Source of the DNA: Kineococcus rubinsiae
GTDB taxonomy: Bacteria > Actinomycetota > Actinomycetes > Actinomycetales > Kineococcaceae
Length of the DNA stretch: 64,000 bases
Assembly: GCF_011839805.1 (NCBI RefSeq)
Contig: NZ_VWPY01000010.1
Span: forward strand, 40,702-104,701
Direction: 5' to 3'
The notes beneath the pieces were generated by a model. It was given only the letters and a program-made list of their open reading frames with translations. It was not told the DNA's origin and searched no databases. Below, in pieces: positions 24,030 to 32,543 of the stretch. Numbering within the stretch: the stretch's first letter is position 1; every line of letters starts with the position of its first letter. Made by a program: the position numbers and the translations under genes.

Positions 24030-24655
24030 CCCGCTGGTCGCGTCCGAGCCGCCCACTCCTCCGCCAGCAGGGCGTAGCCGACACCGTCCAGCCAGCCGAG
24101 GTCCCGGTGCAGCGAATCACGCACCGCGTGCACCTCCCGCCGCATCCCCACCCGCTCCGCCAGCCGGCACGACGCCTCGTTGACCGCGAACGCGTTCGCG
24201 GTCACCCGCCGCAGACCCAGGTCCTCGAAGCACATCCGCAGCACCTCGCCCACCGCCTCGCTCATGAACCCCCGTCCGCCCACCGCGGGGTCCAGGGTCC
24301 AGCCCAGCTCCGCCTGCACCCCTCGGGCCTGTGCCACGACCTCGCGCTGAGCCCAGGCGTCCTCGACCCGCACCATCAGATCGCCGACGATGCGACCTCC
24401 GTGCTCGACGACGAGCTGGTCGCGCAGCCCCGCCGCCAGCCACTCCTCCAGCTCGGCGCGATCGTGCGGTCGGCGGGTGACCCAGCGCGTGACCTCCTCC
24501 AGACGCCGGTAGTGCCACAGCTGCTCCGCATCCGCGGGCTTCACCCGGCGCAGGCTCAGGCGGGCCGTCCGCCGCGGCCACACGACCGCGTCGAGGGGGC
24601 TGGGCACGTCCTCATCCCCGACCGTGGTCACCACCGCAGCCTGCCAGCTCCCCAC
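24026..24655 (-). CDS. GNAT-family N-acetyltransferase (RimJ/RimL-like)
   Basis: Transfers an acetyl group from acetyl-CoA to an amine; substrate unknown. The 209-residue protein has the RimJ/RimL layout: RLSLRRVKPADAEQLW, a GDLMVRV strand, AELGWTLDPAVGGRGFMSEAV (acetyl-CoA loop) and VTANAFAVNEASCRLAERVGM. The GTG start is approximate and later in-frame GTG codons exist. Its stop overlaps the ATG of the 155-residue hypothetical gene (ATGA), so the two are probably one transcript. Confidence 0.88.
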   Translation of the reverse strand: MGSWQAAVVTTVGDEDVPSPLDAVVWPRRTARLSLRRVKPADAEQLWHYRRLEEVTRWVTRRPHDRAELEEWLAAGLRDQLVVEHGGRIVGDLMVRVEDAWAQREVVAQARGVQAELGWTLDPAVGGRGFMSEAVGEVLRMCFEDLGLRRVTANAFAVNEASCRLAERVGMRREVHAVRDSLHRDLGWLDGVGYALLAEEWAARTRPAG

Positions 24656-24821
24656 CGGCGCGGGCCCCCTCCCCGGTTCCCGGCAGGCCCTGGACCAGCG
24701 AGGTGTCCCGGGTCGCCCCCGGCTTCGGTCGTTCCGGGGGTGGAAACCAGGTGAGAGTGCTGGACGACCGAGGAGCTGCCGTGTCGGTGCGGAGACTGGT
24801 GAACGAGGGGGTGCTGGTGCG

Positions 24822-25265
24822 GTGGACGACCTGGTCGATGCGCGACTGCGGCGCCACGTCGAGGAGTCCGGCTACCACCTGGTCGCGGACGCCGACACCT
24901 TCGGCCTCCGGGACGCGGAGACGCAGTTCCGCGGCCGCCGTGGCATCGACGGGTACGTGGCGGAGGAGGTGCAGCGCGACTCCTTGGTCAGGTCGTGGAC
25001 GACGCTCGAGCGTTCGGCCGTCGATGCTCCCGAGACCGTCCGCGTTCAGCGCGACGACCGGGGCGACTACGGACTGACGTGGTCGGAGGGTGGTCGTCCC
25101 TGCCGGGCGGAGAGGCTGGACCGCTCGGACGCGGTCGCCGTCGCCCACCTCCCGCAGAGGTCCATGGACGACGTCCTGGCGGCGGTGGAACGCCTCGACG
25201 CCGAACCGGTGTTCTCGCGGGTCCTGTGGGAGGAGCGGCCGCGGCGCACCTCGGGGCGCGGGTGA
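24822..25265 (+). CDS. hypothetical protein, 147 residues
   Basis: Unrecognised soluble protein with a strongly acidic/basic, helix-prone sequence (DLVDARLRRHVEESGYHLV, GIDGYVAEEVQRDSLVRSW, SMDDVLAAVERLDAE). No signal peptide or membrane helix. The GTG start is preceded by GAGGGGG at a slightly long distance. It is divergent from the GNAT gene but separated by about 170 bp. The product is convincing as a protein, but no role can be assigned. Confidence 0.65.
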   Translation: MDDLVDARLRRHVEESGYHLVADADTFGLRDAETQFRGRRGIDGYVAEEVQRDSLVRSWTTLERSAVDAPETVRVQRDDRGDYGLTWSEGGRPCRAERLDRSDAVAVAHLPQRSMDDVLAAVERLDAEPVFSRVLWEERPRRTSGRG

Positions 25266-25628
25266 CGGCGCGCCGGCCCTGACCACCGTGCGCGCTCTGG
25301 ACGCCGACCTGGAACCTCTGCACGGGAGCCGCCACCTCCTGCAGGTGGGGCTCCAGCAGGAGGTGCCTACCGGGAGCAGCTCGAGGCGCGCCTCGGGCAG
25401 GTCGGTGCGGGAGGCGCGTGTGCCGTCGGGTCCGACGGTCCCGCTCCGATCGGCAGCAGCGACGGTCGCTCCGGAGATCGACCGTCTCAGCGTCCACCGC
25501 GCGACGTGCCGTCCTCATCGGCGGGCGTTGCCGGCGGGTTCCACGCCGCTCGACGCGACATCACCGGCGCTCGTCCGGCAGCACCGCTGGACGCGTCACT
25601 GCGGCGGTGTCCTCGACGCCGCCGGCCC
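25266..25628. other. 363-bp intergenic region, nothing identified
   Basis: Between the 147-residue gene and the convergent quinone-reductase-like gene. Open frames on the plus strand have Arg/Ser/Pro-rich products. No strong hairpin was found by eye, though a transcription terminator is expected here. Confidence 0.4.
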
Positions 25629-26681
25629 TCAGACGGTGACGACCAGCTTGCGCGCCGAGACTCCGGCCCGCAGCCGTTCCAGGCCCGCCGGCACGGCAGC
25701 GAGCCCGTGCCCGATCACCTCGGCCGGCGGTGCCGGGCGGTAGCGACCGTCGGTGAGTGCGGCGGGGAGGAACCGGCTGAAAACCGCGGGGCCGACGGAG
25801 TTCTGCGCCGGTGTTCCGCCCCAGATCGCGGACACGTGCACCCCGAGGGGCCGCGCAGCCAGCCGGCGCGCAGCGGTGGCGGGCGTGGGGTACGCCGAGG
25901 CGACACGACCGGTGCCGTCCGCCCGACGGGCGACGGCGACGGTCCGGGACAGGGAACCCGCCCCGATCGCGAGGGTGCCGGCGAGGGTCCGTCCCTGCAG
26001 GGAACGCAGGAGGTCCTGGACGACCGTCCGCTCGCGGTAGTCGAACACCTCCGCCGCCCCCAGCGAGCGCACCAGGTCGTGGTTGTGCGGTGAGGCCGTG
26101 GCGACGACGCGGTACCCGGCGCCGCGGGCGAGCTGGACCGCGTTGCTCCCGACGCTGGTCGACGCGCCCCACACCAGGACGGTCTCCCCGCGCTTCTCGG
26201 CGCCCGCGGTGGGCAGGGCGAGGCCGAGCTGGTCGGGCTGGAACAACCCGGCGGCGGCCGTGCTCACGCCCAGCGGCAGCACCACCGCGTCGGTGAACCC
26301 CAGATCGGCGGGGAGGAGCGTCGTCACCTCGGCGGCGAGCGTCGTGAACCGCTGGAACGCACCGTGGGCGGCGCTGTCGCGGAACCGCTCCTGCCCGGTG
26401 GCGAACCCGACGACCCGGTCCCCGGCGGCGAGGGAGGTGACACCGTCGCCGACGTCGACCACCTCACCCGCCACGTCGGTGCCCAGCACGGCGGGGTAGC
26501 TCAACCACGGGTAGACGAACCGGCGACGTGCGAAACCCGACACGGCGTCCACGGGGTTCAGCGCGACGGCCGCGACGCGGACGACGACCTCCCCGGGGCC
26601 GGGCCGGGGTCGCGGCGCGGGCCCGACGCGGAACGTGGCGCGCGGGGAGTCGAGCCAGAGGGCCTCGTTCTCGACGCTCAC
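25629..26681 (-). CDS. MDR-superfamily NAD(P)H reductase (quinone/enoyl reductase-like)
   Basis: Zinc-independent medium-chain dehydrogenase/reductase of 350 residues. The N-terminal GroES-like part has AALNPVDAVSG and PAVLGTDVAGEVVDVG; the Rossmann part has VLVWGASTSVGSNAVQLARGAGYRVV, and SLGAAEVFDY follows. These are typical of fungal-trans-ER-like and quinone reductases. The GTG start overlaps the stop of the upstream saccharopine-dehydrogenase-like gene (GTGA), so both enzymes are coupled and share the promoter with two palindromes at 27826-27869. Substrate unknown. Confidence 0.9.
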   Translation of the reverse strand: MSVENEALWLDSPRATFRVGPAPRPRPGPGEVVVRVAAVALNPVDAVSGFARRRFVYPWLSYPAVLGTDVAGEVVDVGDGVTSLAAGDRVVGFATGQERFRDSAAHGAFQRFTTLAAEVTTLLPADLGFTDAVVLPLGVSTAAAGLFQPDQLGLALPTAGAEKRGETVLVWGASTSVGSNAVQLARGAGYRVVATASPHNHDLVRSLGAAEVFDYRERTVVQDLLRSLQGRTLAGTLAIGAGSLSRTVAVARRADGTGRVASAYPTPATAARRLAARPLGVHVSAIWGGTPAQNSVGPAVFSRFLPAALTDGRYRPAPPAEVIGHGLAAVPAGLERLRAGVSARKLVVTV

Positions 26682-27808
26682 CGCTCGCCCCCCTCGACGT
26701 GCGCGGTCGCCAGGAGCGCACCGCCGACGAACTCCCCGCCGACGCTCGTGACGAGGTCCGGGCCGAACAGTGCCGCCGGCGTGTGGGCGCCCGGGCGGCC
26801 CTCGCCGCGGGCGAGTCGACGGGCCGTCTCCGCGCAGACGGCGACCGTGGTCGCCTGCCCCTCCGGCAGGCGCAGCCAGCCCTCGGCGGTGGTCCCGTCC
26901 TCCCACGTCACGTGCGCGTGGGCCCAGGAGGAGGCCCGGGGGGCTGCGCGCTCGGGGAAGCGGACCGCGGCGAGACGACGCGCAGCGAACCGGCGGACGG
27001 GTTCGAGGGTGAGCAGGGACGTGGCGACGGGGAGGACGGTCCGCACGAGCGCGCCGGTGGGCGCCTCGCTGGAGGCCGACTCGACGGACGGGGCGTCGCT
27101 GGCCCGCTGGGCGGCGAGGAGCTCGCCCAGCGGCATCAGCGCGGTCGAGACCCGGTCGCCGTCGGGGGTGACGAGCGTGCGCGGTGCGCCGCCGATCGGG
27201 GCGGCGACGAGCCGTCCGTCGACGAACCGCCGCCCCTCGAAGCGCCGGCCGCCGGGGACCCCCGGCAGGCCCTCGACGATCGTGCCCGCCAGCGCGTCAC
27301 CCAGGCGACCGGCCTGCAGGGCGAGGGAGGGGACCATGTCGACGCGCACGCGACGGGCCCGTCGTCCCGCCTGCGCACCGTCGCGGCACAACCGGACCAC
27401 GACGCTCTCGGTGGCGGTGACGCCGAACCCGGCACCGGTGACGAGGGTCCGCCCCGCCCGCTCCGCCTCGGCGTGGCGGGCCAGGAGCTGCGAGGTGGCG
27501 GCCAGGTCGTTGGCGAGGTCGACGTAGTCGCTGCCGGCCGCGAGGCAGGCGTCGACCACCGCTCCGGCCGTCTGCGTGAAGGGCCCGACGGTGTTGACCA
27601 CGACGGCGGGGCCGGCCGCGCGGATCGCGGCGGCCATCGCCGCCGCTCCCGACGCCACCAGGGTGCGGTGCCCACGTCCGGCCGCCACCTCCCGCAGGCG
27701 GTCGCCGTCGCGACCGACCAGCACGGGCTGCAGACCGTCCTGCTCCAGCGCGTCCGCGACCCCTCGTCCCGTCCGGCCGGTTCCTCCCAGCACGAACACG
27801 TCGACCAT
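26678..27808 (-). CDS. saccharopine dehydrogenase-like NAD(P)-binding protein
   Basis: Protein of 376 residues with an N-terminal dinucleotide-binding motif (VFVLGGTGRTGRGVADAL) and the family pattern VVVNTVGPFTQTAGAVVDACLAAGSDYVDLA, characteristic of saccharopine-dehydrogenase-like reductases. Such proteins often act on lipids or unknown substrates rather than in lysine metabolism. The ATG follows AGAGGGG. First gene of a two-gene operon with the MDR reductase. The upstream region holds two strong palindromes, but no regulator gene adjoins it. Confidence 0.88.
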   Translation of the reverse strand: MVDVFVLGGTGRTGRGVADALEQDGLQPVLVGRDGDRLREVAAGRGHRTLVASGAAAMAAAIRAAGPAVVVNTVGPFTQTAGAVVDACLAAGSDYVDLANDLAATSQLLARHAEAERAGRTLVTGAGFGVTATESVVVRLCRDGAQAGRRARRVRVDMVPSLALQAGRLGDALAGTIVEGLPGVPGGRRFEGRRFVDGRLVAAPIGGAPRTLVTPDGDRVSTALMPLGELLAAQRASDAPSVESASSEAPTGALVRTVLPVATSLLTLEPVRRFAARRLAAVRFPERAAPRASSWAHAHVTWEDGTTAEGWLRLPEGQATTVAVCAETARRLARGEGRPGAHTPAALFGPDLVTSVGGEFVGGALLATAHVEGGER

Positions 27809-27825
27809 GGTGTTGCCCCTCTGTC

Positions 27826-27844
27826 GATGACACGTGATGTCATC
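27826..27844. promoter_or_regulatory. 19-bp palindrome upstream of the reductase operon
   Basis: GATGACA and TGTCATC form perfect 7-bp arms around five bases, 18 bp upstream of the ATG. The TGACA/TGTCA core and spacing suit a TetR- or GntR-type dimer. Confidence 0.6.
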
Positions 27845-27856
27845 ATCGCACACGAC

Positions 27857-27869
27857 GACACGGCGTGTC
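27857..27869. promoter_or_regulatory. 13-bp palindrome, second site of the reductase promoter
   Basis: GACACG and CGTGTC form perfect arms around one base, about 30 bp centre to centre from the first palindrome, or three DNA turns. Its sequence is related to the first but not identical. Confidence 0.5.
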
Positions 27870-27952
27870 ATGACTTCGTCGTTGGCGCTGGGCCGGTCGA
27901 CGACGGACGGGTGGTCGGAGGACCCGGGAGCACGAGTGGCTAGCGTCGGGCC

Positions 27953-28459
27953 ATGCGACGTCCCGATCGCGCTGCGCTGACGTTCACCGCCGCCACCGGG
28001 TCGGCCCTCATCGCCGTCGCTGTCTCCGCAGTCCTGCTGCCCGAGCGCGTGCCCACCCACTTCGGCGCCGGCGGCGCCGCCGACGACTGGGGTACCCGCA
28101 CCGGCGCCGTCGTCGTCCAGGCGGCGATCACCGCAGGCACGGGCGCCCTGTTCGCGGCCCTCGCTCGGTGGATGCCGACGCTGCCGTGGGAGTGGATCAA
28201 CCTCCCCGGCAAGGAGCGCTGGGCCGAGCAGGGACAGCAGGACGAGGTCCGCCGGCGTCTCCGCAGCGACGTGCTGTGGCTCGGGAGCACGGTGGCGCTG
28301 CTCAACACCGCCCTCACCGCCTCCACCGTCGACGCCGCGCGCAGCGGCACCGACCACCTGCCGTGGTGGTTCTTCCTCGCGTTCGGCACCTGGCTGGCCA
28401 CGATCACCGGGTACGTCGTCTACATGGGCCTGGTGCGCTACCGGCCACCTGACCGCTGA
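27953..28459 (+). CDS. DUF1648-type membrane protein
   Basis: Small integral membrane protein, 168 residues. About four hydrophobic segments are visible (ALTFTAATGSALIAVAVSAVL, VVVQAAITAGTGALFAAL, LWLGSTVALLNTALTAS and WWFFLAFGTWLATITGYVVY). After the first helix comes the DUF1648 signature LPERVPTHFGAGGAADDWG. The family occurs with SdpI-like immunity proteins and in stand-alone membrane proteins of unknown role. The ATG lies six bases after TAGCGT, again a leaderless arrangement. Divergent from the reductase operon. Confidence 0.85.
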   Translation: MRRPDRAALTFTAATGSALIAVAVSAVLLPERVPTHFGAGGAADDWGTRTGAVVVQAAITAGTGALFAALARWMPTLPWEWINLPGKERWAEQGQQDEVRRRLRSDVLWLGSTVALLNTALTASTVDAARSGTDHLPWWFFLAFGTWLATITGYVVYMGLVRYRPPDR

Positions 28460-28708
28460 CCTGGCCGCCGCGACGCGGAACTCGGGCAGGTCCGCGTGTG
28501 AGGACAGCCGACGTCACGGCGAGCCCCGTCACCGCTGAGCAGGTCGCAGCGTCCCGGGCACGGGGAACGGGAGCCGGATCCCTCGCTGCCGGCCCCGACG
28601 GCTGAAGCGCCTCCGACGTCGTCGGTCACGACGGTCACGCCCTCCGTGCCGACCTCGCTGATGCGGACCGGTCGCTCGCCGCCACCGGGCACCTGGGCTT
28701 CTCGCGAC

Positions 28709-29545
28709 CTAGGCGCGGACTCCCGCCGAACGCCCCTGGAGGACGTCCTCCACGACGGCGCGCTGGACCGCCAGCCCAGCCCACTCGTCGTCGTCCGCCG
28801 CGTCGTAGACGAGGGCCAGCGGACCCTGGTAACCGGCGTCGAGGATCGTCGTCACGCTGGTCCGGTAGTCGTCCTCCTCGATCCCGTCGCGGCCCCAGTG
28901 CGCCTTCGCGTGGCAGGTCTCGGCGTAGGGGGTCACCGCGGCGAGGTCGGCGTACTTGTGCGGCCCCACCCAGTTGCCCAGGTCCACCAGCAGGCCGACG
29001 GCCCCGTCCAGCGGGTCCAGGATCGCCCGCACGTCCGCCGCGTCCCGGGTCACGTCGAGCCAGTTCTCGGTGACCACGCGCACGTCCCCCGCGCGGGCGG
29101 CGATGCGGCCCAGGGCGGCGGAGCTGTCCCGCTGCGCCGTGTCGGTGCGGGTCCGCCCCGCGACGACCCGGATCCGGTGGGCCCCCAGCGCTTCGGCGTC
29201 GTCGAGGTAGGAGGAGATCCACGCCTCCTGCTGCCCGCCGTCGGTGGGGTGCGTGAGGTCCCCGTCGTCGACGAGGAGAGCGTCCAGGGTGATCCCCGAC
29301 TCCTGCAGCGCAGCACGCAGCTCAGCCAGGGAGGCCGGGTCCCGGTGCGCGAGGTGGAAGTGGCACAGCTGCACGGTGCGGTAGCCGTGCGCCCGCAGAG
29401 CGGCGGGGAGCTCGAGCACCGGCAGGCCCGACACCTCGTCGCTCGCGCCGGCGCGGAACCGGCCCAGCGTGCGGTCGAGGGACCACGCGTGGACCGCGGC
29501 CGCCCGCGAGGTCTCGGCGGGGCGGGTGTCGTCGTCGACCGTCAT
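28709..29545 (-). CDS. TIM-barrel sugar isomerase/epimerase-like protein
   Basis: Xylose-isomerase-like barrel protein of 278 residues. The order of motifs fits: LCHFHLAHRDPASL, RIRVVAGRTR, VRVVTENWLD (metal Glu), LLVDLGNWVG (metal Asp), CHAKAHWG and LALVYDAAD. The last usually carries a metal Glu; Tyr-Asp stands here instead, so activity may differ. ATG 29545 is chosen; GATGCT lies six bases upstream and GAGGGA a little further, so either leaderless or ribosome-site initiation works. The arsC stop lies 32 bp upstream, but a shared role is unlikely. Confidence 0.8.
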   Translation of the reverse strand: MTVDDDTRPAETSRAAAVHAWSLDRTLGRFRAGASDEVSGLPVLELPAALRAHGYRTVQLCHFHLAHRDPASLAELRAALQESGITLDALLVDDGDLTHPTDGGQQEAWISSYLDDAEALGAHRIRVVAGRTRTDTAQRDSSAALGRIAARAGDVRVVTENWLDVTRDAADVRAILDPLDGAVGLLVDLGNWVGPHKYADLAAVTPYAETCHAKAHWGRDGIEEDDYRTSVTTILDAGYQGPLALVYDAADDDEWAGLAVQRAVVEDVLQGRSAGVRA

Positions 29546-29577
29546 GCCGCCAGCATCCCTCACTCGCGCTCGACGGG

Positions 29578-29985
29578 TCACCCGAGCAGCCCGGCGAGCA
29601 GCGCCTCGACGCGCCTGCGGATCTCGTCGCGCACCTCGCGCACCGTCTCGAGGCCCTGCCCCGCCGGGTCGGTCAGCTCCCAGTCCTCGTAGCGCGTTCC
29701 CGGGAAGAACGGGCAGGCGTCACCGCAGCCCATGGTGACGACGACGTCGGAGGCCTGCACGGCCTCGGCCGTCAGCACCCGAGGCTGCTCGCGGGCGATG
29801 TCGATGCCCACCTCCGCCATGGCCTGCACGGCCACGGGGTTGATGCGCTCCGCGGGCATCGAACCCGCCGACCGCACCTCGACCGCCCCGCCCCCGAGGG
29901 TGGTCAGGAACCCGGCGGCCATCTGCGAGCGGCCCGCGTTGTGGACGCAGACGAACAGGACGCTGGGCTTGTCGTTGCGGGACAC
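29578..29985 (-). CDS. arsC: arsenate reductase, low-molecular-weight phosphatase type
   Basis: Reduces arsenate to arsenite in the cytoplasm so that ACR3 can export it. The 135-residue protein has the phosphatase-like loop CVHNAGRSQMA (Cys13, Arg19, Ser20), two further cysteines in MGCGDACPFFPG and the acid loop ELTDPAG. The extra Cys pair suggests reduction by an intramolecular disulfide cascade with thioredoxin, or by mycothiol; sequence alone does not settle this. It follows acr3 by 45 bp in the same direction. Confidence 0.93.
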   Translation of the reverse strand: MSRNDKPSVLFVCVHNAGRSQMAAGFLTTLGGGAVEVRSAGSMPAERINPVAVQAMAEVGIDIAREQPRVLTAEAVQASDVVVTMGCGDACPFFPGTRYEDWELTDPAGQGLETVREVRDEIRRRVEALLAGLLG

Positions 29986-30030
29986 GGTCGTGCGGCTCCT
30001 CGGCGGGTGGGCGGGTTCAGCGGGGCGGGT

Positions 30031-31146
30031 TCAACGGACGGCGTCAAGGGAGGGGGCGGTCGGGTCACCGGGGAAGCACCGGCGCCCGGCCCAGAGCGCG
30101 ACGTGGACGAGGGCGACGAGGGCGGGAACCTCGATGAGGGGCCCGACCACGCCGGCGAGGGCCTGGCCGGAGGTGACGCCGAAGGTGCCGACGGCCACGG
30201 CGATGGCCAGCTCGAAGTTGTTGCCCGTCGCGGTGAACGACAGCGTCGATGTCTTCGCGTAACCCAGGCCGAGGGCACGACCCAGGACGAACGAGCCGGA
30301 GAACATCAGCGCGAAGTAGGCCAGCAGCGGCAGGGCGATGCGGGCCACGTCCCCCGGCTGGGAGGTGATCGCCCTCCCCTGCAGCGCGAAGAGCAGGACG
30401 ACGGTGAACAGCAGCCCGTACAGTGCGAAGGGTCCGATGCGCGGCAGGAACCGCTCCTCGTACCAGGTGCGGCCCCGGGCCCGCTCCCCCAGCGCCCGGG
30501 CGAGGAACCCCGCGACCAGCGGGACGCCCAGGAACACCGCGACCGAGACGACGACGGCGCGGACGGAGAACCCGGCCGACGTGGTCTGCAGGCCGAGCCA
30601 CCCCGGCAGCACCTGCAGGTAGAACCAGCCGAGGCCCGCGAAGGCGAGGACCTGGAAGACGGCGTTCACCGCGACCAGGACGGCGGCGGCCTCGCGGTCC
30701 CCGCAGGACAGGTCGTTCCAGATCAGCACCATGGCGATGCACCGGGCGAGCCCCACGACGACCAGCCCGGTGCGGTGCTCGGGCTGGTCGGGCAGCAGCA
30801 GCCACGCCAGGGCGAACATCAGCGCCGGGCCGACCAGCCAGTTCAGGACGAGGGACGTGACGAGGAGCCGGCGGTCCGCGGCGACGCGGCGGGTCTCGCC
30901 CCAGCGGACCTTGGCGAGGACGGGGAACATCATGACCAGCAGGCCCACCGCGATCGGCAGGCTCACCGACCCGACCTCCACCGCGCCGAGCGCGCCGCCC
31001 AGGCCGGGCACGGCCCGCCCCAGCAGCAGGCCCAGGACCATCGCCGCCCCGATCCACACGGGCAGGAAGCGGTCCAGCACCGACAACCGGGCCAGCACGG
31101 GGGCCTCGCGGCCGGCCCGCGGTCCTTTGGCGACCAGGTCGCTCAC
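30031..31146 (-). CDS. acr3: arsenite efflux transporter, ACR3 family
   Basis: Membrane exporter of arsenite with about ten hydrophobic helices, 371 residues. Family signatures include VLIWNDLSCGD and SFTATGNNFELAIAVA; the VGLARCIAMV segment holds the conserved cysteine known to be needed in ACR3 proteins. The GTG start follows AAGGACG. It is divergent from arsR, and a 22-bp palindrome lies 12 bp upstream of the start, so arsenite-relieved repression by ArsR is expected. Confidence 0.94.
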   Translation of the reverse strand: MSDLVAKGPRAGREAPVLARLSVLDRFLPVWIGAAMVLGLLLGRAVPGLGGALGAVEVGSVSLPIAVGLLVMMFPVLAKVRWGETRRVAADRRLLVTSLVLNWLVGPALMFALAWLLLPDQPEHRTGLVVVGLARCIAMVLIWNDLSCGDREAAAVLVAVNAVFQVLAFAGLGWFYLQVLPGWLGLQTTSAGFSVRAVVVSVAVFLGVPLVAGFLARALGERARGRTWYEERFLPRIGPFALYGLLFTVVLLFALQGRAITSQPGDVARIALPLLAYFALMFSGSFVLGRALGLGYAKTSTLSFTATGNNFELAIAVAVGTFGVTSGQALAGVVGPLIEVPALVALVHVALWAGRRCFPGDPTAPSLDAVR

Positions 31147-31157
31147 CGCACCGTCCT

Positions 31158-31179
31158 TCCATCGACGTCCGTCGATGGA
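31158..31179. promoter_or_regulatory. ArsR operator 1, 22-bp palindrome
   Basis: TCCATCGAC and GTCGATGGA form perfect 9-bp arms around GTCC, 12 bp from the acr3 start. A related copy lies 29 bp away next to arsR, so the shared promoter has two operators. Confidence 0.75.
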
Positions 31180-31207
31180 CTGTGGCAGTCGCCGTCGAGC
31201 CCCGTCA

Positions 31208-31227
31208 ACATCGACGTCCGTGGATGT
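31208..31227. promoter_or_regulatory. ArsR operator 2
   Basis: ACATCGAC and GTGGATGT around GTCC, one mismatch from perfect symmetry and clearly the same motif as operator 1. It covers the -35 region of the arsR promoter, whose CATGCT hexamer lies six bases before the GTG. Confidence 0.7.
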
Positions 31228-31246
31228 CCGGTGCCATGCTGAGCGC

Positions 31247-31621
31247 GTGGTCCTGCCGACGTCGCCGCCCGAGACCGTCGCCTGCTGCGCCCCCCTGGTC
31301 CGGCAGCCCCTCGGCGCTGCGGACGCGGTGGCGCTGGCCCGCACGCTGAAGGCCGTCGCAGACCCGGCCCGGCTGCGCCTGCTCTCCCTGGTGGCCGCGC
31401 ACGACGGTGGTGAGGCCTGCGTGTGCGACCTCGTCGACGCCCTGGACCTGAGCCAGCCCACCGTCTCCCACCACCTCCGGGTCCTCGTCGAGGCCGGGCT
31501 GCTCACGCGCGAGAAGCGCGGCGTGTGGGCCTACTACGCGCTCGTGCCGGCCGCCCTGAACGCGCTGGCCGCCGTCCTGACCGCCCCGGCGGGCGGTGCC
31601 CGGAGCCGCTCGGCCTGCTGA
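31247..31621 (+). CDS. arsR: arsenite-responsive repressor ArsR
   Basis: Winged-helix repressor of the ars promoter, 124 residues. The recognition helix region is LDLSQPTVSHHLRVL. Candidate As(III) ligands are Cys13-Cys14 at the N-terminus and Cys58/Cys60 in EACVCDL. An N-terminal Cys pair plus one Cys near residue 55 is the site known for Corynebacterium glutamicum ArsR, unlike the CxCxxC type of E. coli. The GTG start lies six bases after CATGCT (leaderless). Divergent from acr3-arsC. Confidence 0.92.
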   Translation: MVLPTSPPETVACCAPLVRQPLGAADAVALARTLKAVADPARLRLLSLVAAHDGGEACVCDLVDALDLSQPTVSHHLRVLVEAGLLTREKRGVWAYYALVPAALNALAAVLTAPAGGARSRSAC

Positions 31622-31799
31622 GCACCGCGCAGGGCCGCCCCTCTCCACCGCCTTCCCGGGAACCGCCGCGCACACCGCGGAGAACCCGAAGACTTCTCCC
31701 CCGCAACGGGTCCCGGGCCCTTCCGCAACGGCGTCCGGAGGGGGACCATGGCAGCGGTGGCCGGTCGGCACGGTGCCGCCCCGCCGGGAGGAGGCCGCG

Positions 31800-32345
31800 A
31801 TGAAGCGGTCAGCGGTTCTGACGTCCCTGCTCCTCAGCACGACGGTCCTGGTCGGGACCGGGCCGGCGGGTCCGGCCGCCGCCTCCGCGGCGGCGGCCAC
31901 GTGCCGGACCGCGTGGGGTTCCCTGCCGGGAAGCGGCCCCTCGTCGCGCGACACCGTCATCACCGACGTGCGCACGGGCACGCACGCCTGCTTCGACCGT
32001 CTCGTCGTGGACCTCGCCGGCCGCGGCGACGGCTACTGGGTCCGCTACGTCGACCAGGTCCGCGCCGACGGTTCCGGCCACGTCGTCCCGCTGCGGGGCG
32101 GGGCGAGGCTGGAGGTCGTCGTCGTCGAACCCGTGACGAGCACCGACGCGTTCTTCCTGCCGAACGGGGAGCTCGCCGACGTCCGGGGCTACCCGACGTT
32201 CCGCCACGTCGCGTGGGCCGGGTCCTTCGAGGGCCAGACGACCCTGGGGCTCGGCGTCCGCTCGCGGCTGCCCTTCCGCGTGTCCCTGCTGGACGGGCCG
32301 GGCGGGGGTTCCCGCGTCGTCGTGGACGTCGCGCACCGCTGGTGA
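31800..32345 (+). CDS. secreted AMIN-like domain protein
   Basis: Predicted exported protein, 181 residues. It has a signal peptide (MKRSAVLTSLLLSTTVLVGTG, then an Ala-rich cleavage region) and a beta-rich domain with TVITDVRTGTHACFDRLVVDLAG, VVPLRGGARLEVVV, FRHVAWAGSFEGQTTLGLGVR and SRVVVDVAHRW. This is the pattern of the AMIN-like domain of actinobacteria, thought to act at the cell envelope. Two cysteines (in TCRTAWG and HACFDR) may form a disulfide. The ATG follows GGGAGGAGG. A strong terminator lies 54 bp after the stop. Confidence 0.85.
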   Translation: MKRSAVLTSLLLSTTVLVGTGPAGPAAASAAAATCRTAWGSLPGSGPSSRDTVITDVRTGTHACFDRLVVDLAGRGDGYWVRYVDQVRADGSGHVVPLRGGARLEVVVVEPVTSTDAFFLPNGELADVRGYPTFRHVAWAGSFEGQTTLGLGVRSRLPFRVSLLDGPGGGSRVVVDVAHRW

Positions 32346-32398
32346 CGGGCCGGGACCGGCGGGCGTGTTCCCCCCTGACCGCACCCGGTGCAGGGTGG

Positions 32399-32425
32399 GT
32401 GCCCCGCCCACGCCGGGCGGGGCAC
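32399..32425. terminator. strong hairpin terminator after the AMIN-like gene
   Basis: GTGCCCCGCCC and GGGCGGGGCAC form a perfect 11-bp stem with a five-base loop. No T-tract follows, as is common in very GC-rich actinobacteria. Confidence 0.7.
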
Positions 32426-32543
32426 GGCGCCGACGCCTCGGGGCGAGGCCGCCGGTGAGACGTGAACGATCAAGCCGACAGCAGGACGTGACGATGAGGA
32501 GGGGTACGGCGGGTAGGACGAGACGAGTGGAGACGGCGGCACC

